From assembly GCA_050116035.1 (NCBI GenBank), contig JASFPJ010000134.1, positions 1 to 8,198 of the forward strand: DNA of 8,198 bases, written 5' to 3'. This stretch comes from SOIA01 sp050116035 (GTDB lineage Bacteria > Acidobacteriota > Aminicenantia > Aminicenantales > Aminicenantaceae). The notes below the pieces were generated by a model. It did no database searches. It had not been told where the DNA came from and saw only the letters and a program-made list of their open reading frames with translations. How positions within the stretch are numbered: the first letter of the stretch is position 1; each line of letters begins with the position of its first letter. A program made the position numbers and the translations under genes. Below, one piece after another: positions 6,610-8,198 of this stretch.

Positions 6610-7062
6610 TTAAGGTTTAAAATTTCTTTCTTCTAAATCAAGTATTTTCTGGATCCGGTCCTGATGTCTTCCGCCCTCAAATTCTGTATCCAGCCAGATT
6701 CGAACAATATTGAGCGCCTCATCCAGAGGAAGGATTCTCCCGCCCAGAGTCAGACAGTTTGAATCGTTATGACACCGGCTCATCTCAGTCGAATATTCAT
6801 CCAGACAAGGAGTGGCCCGGATCCCTTTGAACTTATTGGCCACGATAGCCATTCCTAGACCCGTGCCGCAGACCAGTATGGCTCGGTCTGATCGGCCGGA
6901 ACAGACGCTTTTCGACGCTTTCTCTCCAAACTCAACATAATTCACCTTTTCTCCGGGACCGCAACCGAAATCCTCATACTGTATTTCTCTTTCAGATAGA
7001 TAGGCCAGAATGCCCTTCTTGAGTTCATACCCTGCATGGTCCGAAGCAATCGCGATTTTCAC
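6610..7062 (-). CDS. rpiB: Ribose-5-phosphate isomerase B
   Basis: RpiB (RpiB/LacAB family) interconverts ribulose 5-phosphate and ribose 5-phosphate, feeding PRPP and nucleotide synthesis. From the GTG at 7062 the protein is 150 residues, the normal length. Motifs: KIAIASDHAGYELK (2-15), LVCGTGLGM (63-71) with the catalytic cysteine C65, ANKFKGIRA (75-83), SRCHNDSN (95-102) with catalytic-region H98, LGGR (106-109) and the phosphate-binding tail EGGRHQDRI (129-137). These cysteine and histidine residues correspond to E. coli RpiB C66 and H99. The GTG start is favoured because the family begins exactly at MKIAI, because AAGGAG sits 6 bases upstream, and because the in-frame ATG at 7119 lies inside a TATAAT box. 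It is the first gene after that promoter and precedes glyA by 18 bases. A LacA/LacB-type role is less likely in this purine context. Confidence 0.95.
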   Translation of the reverse strand: MKIAIASDHAGYELKKGILAYLSEREIQYEDFGCGPGEKVNYVEFGEKASKSVCSGRSDRAILVCGTGLGMAIVANKFKGIRATPCLDEYSTEMSRCHNDSNCLTLGGRILPLDEALNIVRIWLDTEFEGGRHQDRIQKILDLEERNFKP

Positions 7063-7068
7063 ATCCTT

Positions 7069-7074
7069 CTCCTT
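7069..7074 (-). promoter_or_regulatory. Ribosome binding site that fixes the rpiB GTG start
   Basis: AAGGAG lies 6 bases before the GTG at 7062, an optimal distance. The alternative upstream ATG has no comparable site. Confidence 0.8.
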
Positions 7075-7117
7075 TCTCAAAAGAACAAATCCATTTTCCC
7101 TTCTTTCTAGATGTGTC

Positions 7118-7126
7118 ATTATAACA
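7118..7126 (-). promoter_or_regulatory. Extended -10 promoter of the rpiB-glyA operon
   Basis: The minus strand reads TGTTATAAT: a perfect TATAAT (7118-7123) preceded by the TGn extension (7124-7126). The -35 region at 17 bases is poor (TTTTTA), which is common for extended -10 promoters. The start point would fall near 7111, giving a leader of about 50 bases to the rpiB GTG. No riboswitch-like fold is evident in that leader. Confidence 0.6.
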
Positions 7127-7141
7127 AGATTTCAATGAAAT

Positions 7142-7163
7142 AAAAAAGGGCCTGGTTGCGGCC
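7142..7163 (-). terminator. Weak possible terminator after the S41 protease gene
   Basis: The minus strand has GGCC, a 7-base loop (GCAACCA), GGCC, then C and six T. The stem is only 4 bp, though all G-C, and it lies about 110 bases after the protease stop and just ahead of the rpiB promoter. It overlaps a GCGGCCGC palindrome that could compete for pairing. Confidence 0.3.
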
Positions 7164-7229
7164 GCGAGAGGTGAATGAGTCGTCTGGATTTAAAGAGTAT
7201 AGGTGCAAAACCAAGAACTAAAGATGGAT

Positions 7230-7250
7230 CTCTCAGAGAGGAACGGTTCC
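7230..7250. repeat. Two adjoining odd-centred palindromes in the S41-rpiB gap
   Basis: CTCTC-A-GAGAG (7230-7240) and GGAAC-G-GTTCC (7240-7250) share one base and sit side by side about 23 bases after the protease stop, next to an alternating TATATATA run. The one-base centres rule out simple RNA hairpins, so if functional they would be protein binding sites. The rest of the 7063-7272 gap shows no gene, only the promoter and the terminator-like stem listed separately. Confidence 0.3.
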
Positions 7251-7272
7251 TTATATATATGAAGGCTTATGC

Positions 7273-8198
7273 TTATTTCTTTACTGGTTCGTCCTGTTTT
7301 ATGAGAGAGGAGGCTTCCGGGAAAACCTCGATGGCCTTTAAAACAACCGGGTCATCCCTCTGATAAGCCCACCATCCATCTTCTTGGCTCCAGAGCGTGG
7401 AAAACATTTCTCTTTCCAGCCATCTCTTAATTTCTGCCGTTGTCGATTCAAATTCAGCCGAATCGTATTCGATCTTGCTCTTCTTCAGAAAGGATTTAAA
7501 ATCCTCGATGACTTTTGCGTCGGCTCTAAAATCCCGCCCGATAACTGTCTTTCCATCGACATTTTCGGTCTTTTCCCGCTTTTCCCGAGGGAAAACAAAC
7601 ATTTTCGAAAGAGGCGTTTCCTTCCTCACAAATTTTCTCGCATACGAGAAGAATGCTCCTTTATAAAGAAAATAGTAGATGATATCATCTAGAGAAGATT
7701 TCACTTCATAGTCTGGAGATATTCCTCCCTGCCCCAGAACCTTCCTTCCCCCAATCGTGTACCTCACTTCTCTTTCTTCCTCAGGGGCCTTCTTGCTCAA
7801 AATGTAATCCTCGATGTGAGTATAATCTCTCTGGATGGACCGGCCACTCGGTGTGAAATATCTTGCTGTAGTCAGCGCCACGGCGGCATTATGGCTAATC
7901 GGGAACACTGTCTGAACGAGGCCCTTACCGAAGGAATCCTCACCGACAATCAAACCTCGATCATTGTCCTTTATCGCTCCACTGACGATCTCAGGGGCAC
8001 TGGCACTGCCTTTATCAATCAATATCACGAGGGGTGTCTTCTCATATTGATTGTCTTTCAAGGCGCGAAACTCCCTGTTGAAATCCCTGTGTCTTCCTTT
8101 CATCGAGACGATCAGAGCGCCGCTAGGCAGGAACTCGTCTGAAATCTCTATAGACTGAACAAGAGTGCCTCCTCCGTTTGTCCTCAAATCAAGTATGA
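7273..8198 (-). CDS. Carboxyl-terminal processing protease, family S41A (CtpA-like), 5' end beyond window
   Basis: S41A proteases are periplasmic or lumenal serine proteases using a Ser-Lys dyad to cleave proteins near their C termini. The frame is open to the right edge, so the signal peptide, N-terminal part and PDZ domain lie outside the window. The visible 308 codons begin ILDLRTNGGGTLVQSIEIS, the usual LDLRxNxGG core, followed by FLPSG and the GR turn. KGSASAPEIVSGAIKD carries the catalytic serine (codon 7999-8001; second Ser of GSAS) and GEDSFGKGLVQTVF carries the catalytic lysine (codon 7924-7926) and conserved Gln. TTARYFTPSGRSIQ and GQGGISPDYEV complete the catalytic domain. About 140 residues follow, Lys/Glu-rich, with an aromatic patch (LWSQEDGWWAYQRDDP) near the end, longer than in minimal CtpA. 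A TTG codon at 8187 lies inside the conserved LDLR motif and is not a start. Substrate and exact subtype are unknown. Confidence 0.93.
   Translation of the reverse strand, partial: ILDLRTNGGGTLVQSIEISDEFLPSGALIVSMKGRHRDFNREFRALKDNQYEKTPLVILIDKGSASAPEIVSGAIKDNDRGLIVGEDSFGKGLVQTVFPISHNAAVALTTARYFTPSGRSIQRDYTHIEDYILSKKAPEEEREVRYTIGGRKVLGQGGISPDYEVKSSLDDIIYYFLYKGAFFSYARKFVRKETPLSKMFVFPREKREKTENVDGKTVIGRDFRADAKVIEDFKSFLKKSKIEYDSAEFESTTAEIKRWLEREMFSTLWSQEDGWWAYQRDDPVVLKAIEVFPEASSLIKQDEPVKK

Noticed and set aside
7196..7201. TATACT on the minus strand as a second -10 box
   Set aside because: No acceptable -35 hexamer at 16-18 bases and no TGn extension; the TATAAT at 7118 is much better.
7127..7272. 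Possible tRNA, riboswitch or small RNA in the S41-rpiB gap
   Set aside because: No cloverleaf, T-loop consensus or known riboswitch core could be traced on either strand; the proposed rpiB promoter lies downstream of most of it, so it would not be in the rpiB leader.
8185..8187. TTG as the start codon of the S41 gene
   Set aside because: It encodes the Leu of the conserved LDLRTNGGG core, and the frame stays open upstream to the window edge, so the gene is simply cut by the window.
1..8198. CRISPR array, phage, toxin-antitoxin or defence island
   Set aside because: No regularly spaced repeats, no integrase, transposase, Cas or toxin-like frames were seen; every long frame without a family match is antisense to a conserved gene.

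Overview
The window is a bacterial chromosome segment of moderate G+C. All eight recognisable genes lie on the minus strand, so transcription runs from the right edge to the left edge. The genes are tightly packed (a 4-base start/stop overlap, and gaps of 5, 18 and 19 bases) and all are housekeeping metabolism or genome maintenance. I see no phage, IS transposase, CRISPR or RNA gene. The gene set (MutL, class I PurE, MtaB, CtpA-like S41 protease) is bacterial. I cannot name the lineage: an uncultivated, Gram-negative-like phylum such as Aminicenantes/Acidobacteriota is only a guess from gene style.

Layout in order of transcription (right to left): a C-terminal-processing protease of family S41 cut by the right edge (7273-8198); a 210-base gap with a possible terminator and a good extended -10 promoter; rpiB (6610-7062, GTG start); an unusual, archaeal-looking serine hydroxymethyltransferase glyA (5155-6591); a 94-base gap with a terminator-like hairpin, a possible promoter and an operator-like triple repeat; purD (3789-5060); purE (3292-3783); the tRNA methylthiotransferase mtaB (2039-3295); the 3-methyladenine DNA glycosylase mpg (1432-2019); a 216-base gap mostly filled by a 122-base palindromic REP/MITE-like element; and mutL (1-1215), cut by the left edge exactly at the aspartate expected to begin its C-terminal DQHA-type motif.

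The genes form a metabolic story. RpiB makes ribose 5-phosphate, the source of PRPP. GlyA makes glycine and one-carbon units. PurD joins glycine to phosphoribosylamine, and PurE carries out a later carboxylation step of the same purine pathway. Behind them come an RNA-modification gene and two DNA-repair genes. The points most worth a second look are the divergent SHMT, the palindromic element between mpg and mutL, the alternating ATTCAA/TTGAAT site before purD, and a His-to-Phe change in the glycosylase active site. I did not find a clearly novel multi-gene system; this is mainly an ordinary core region with several local oddities.
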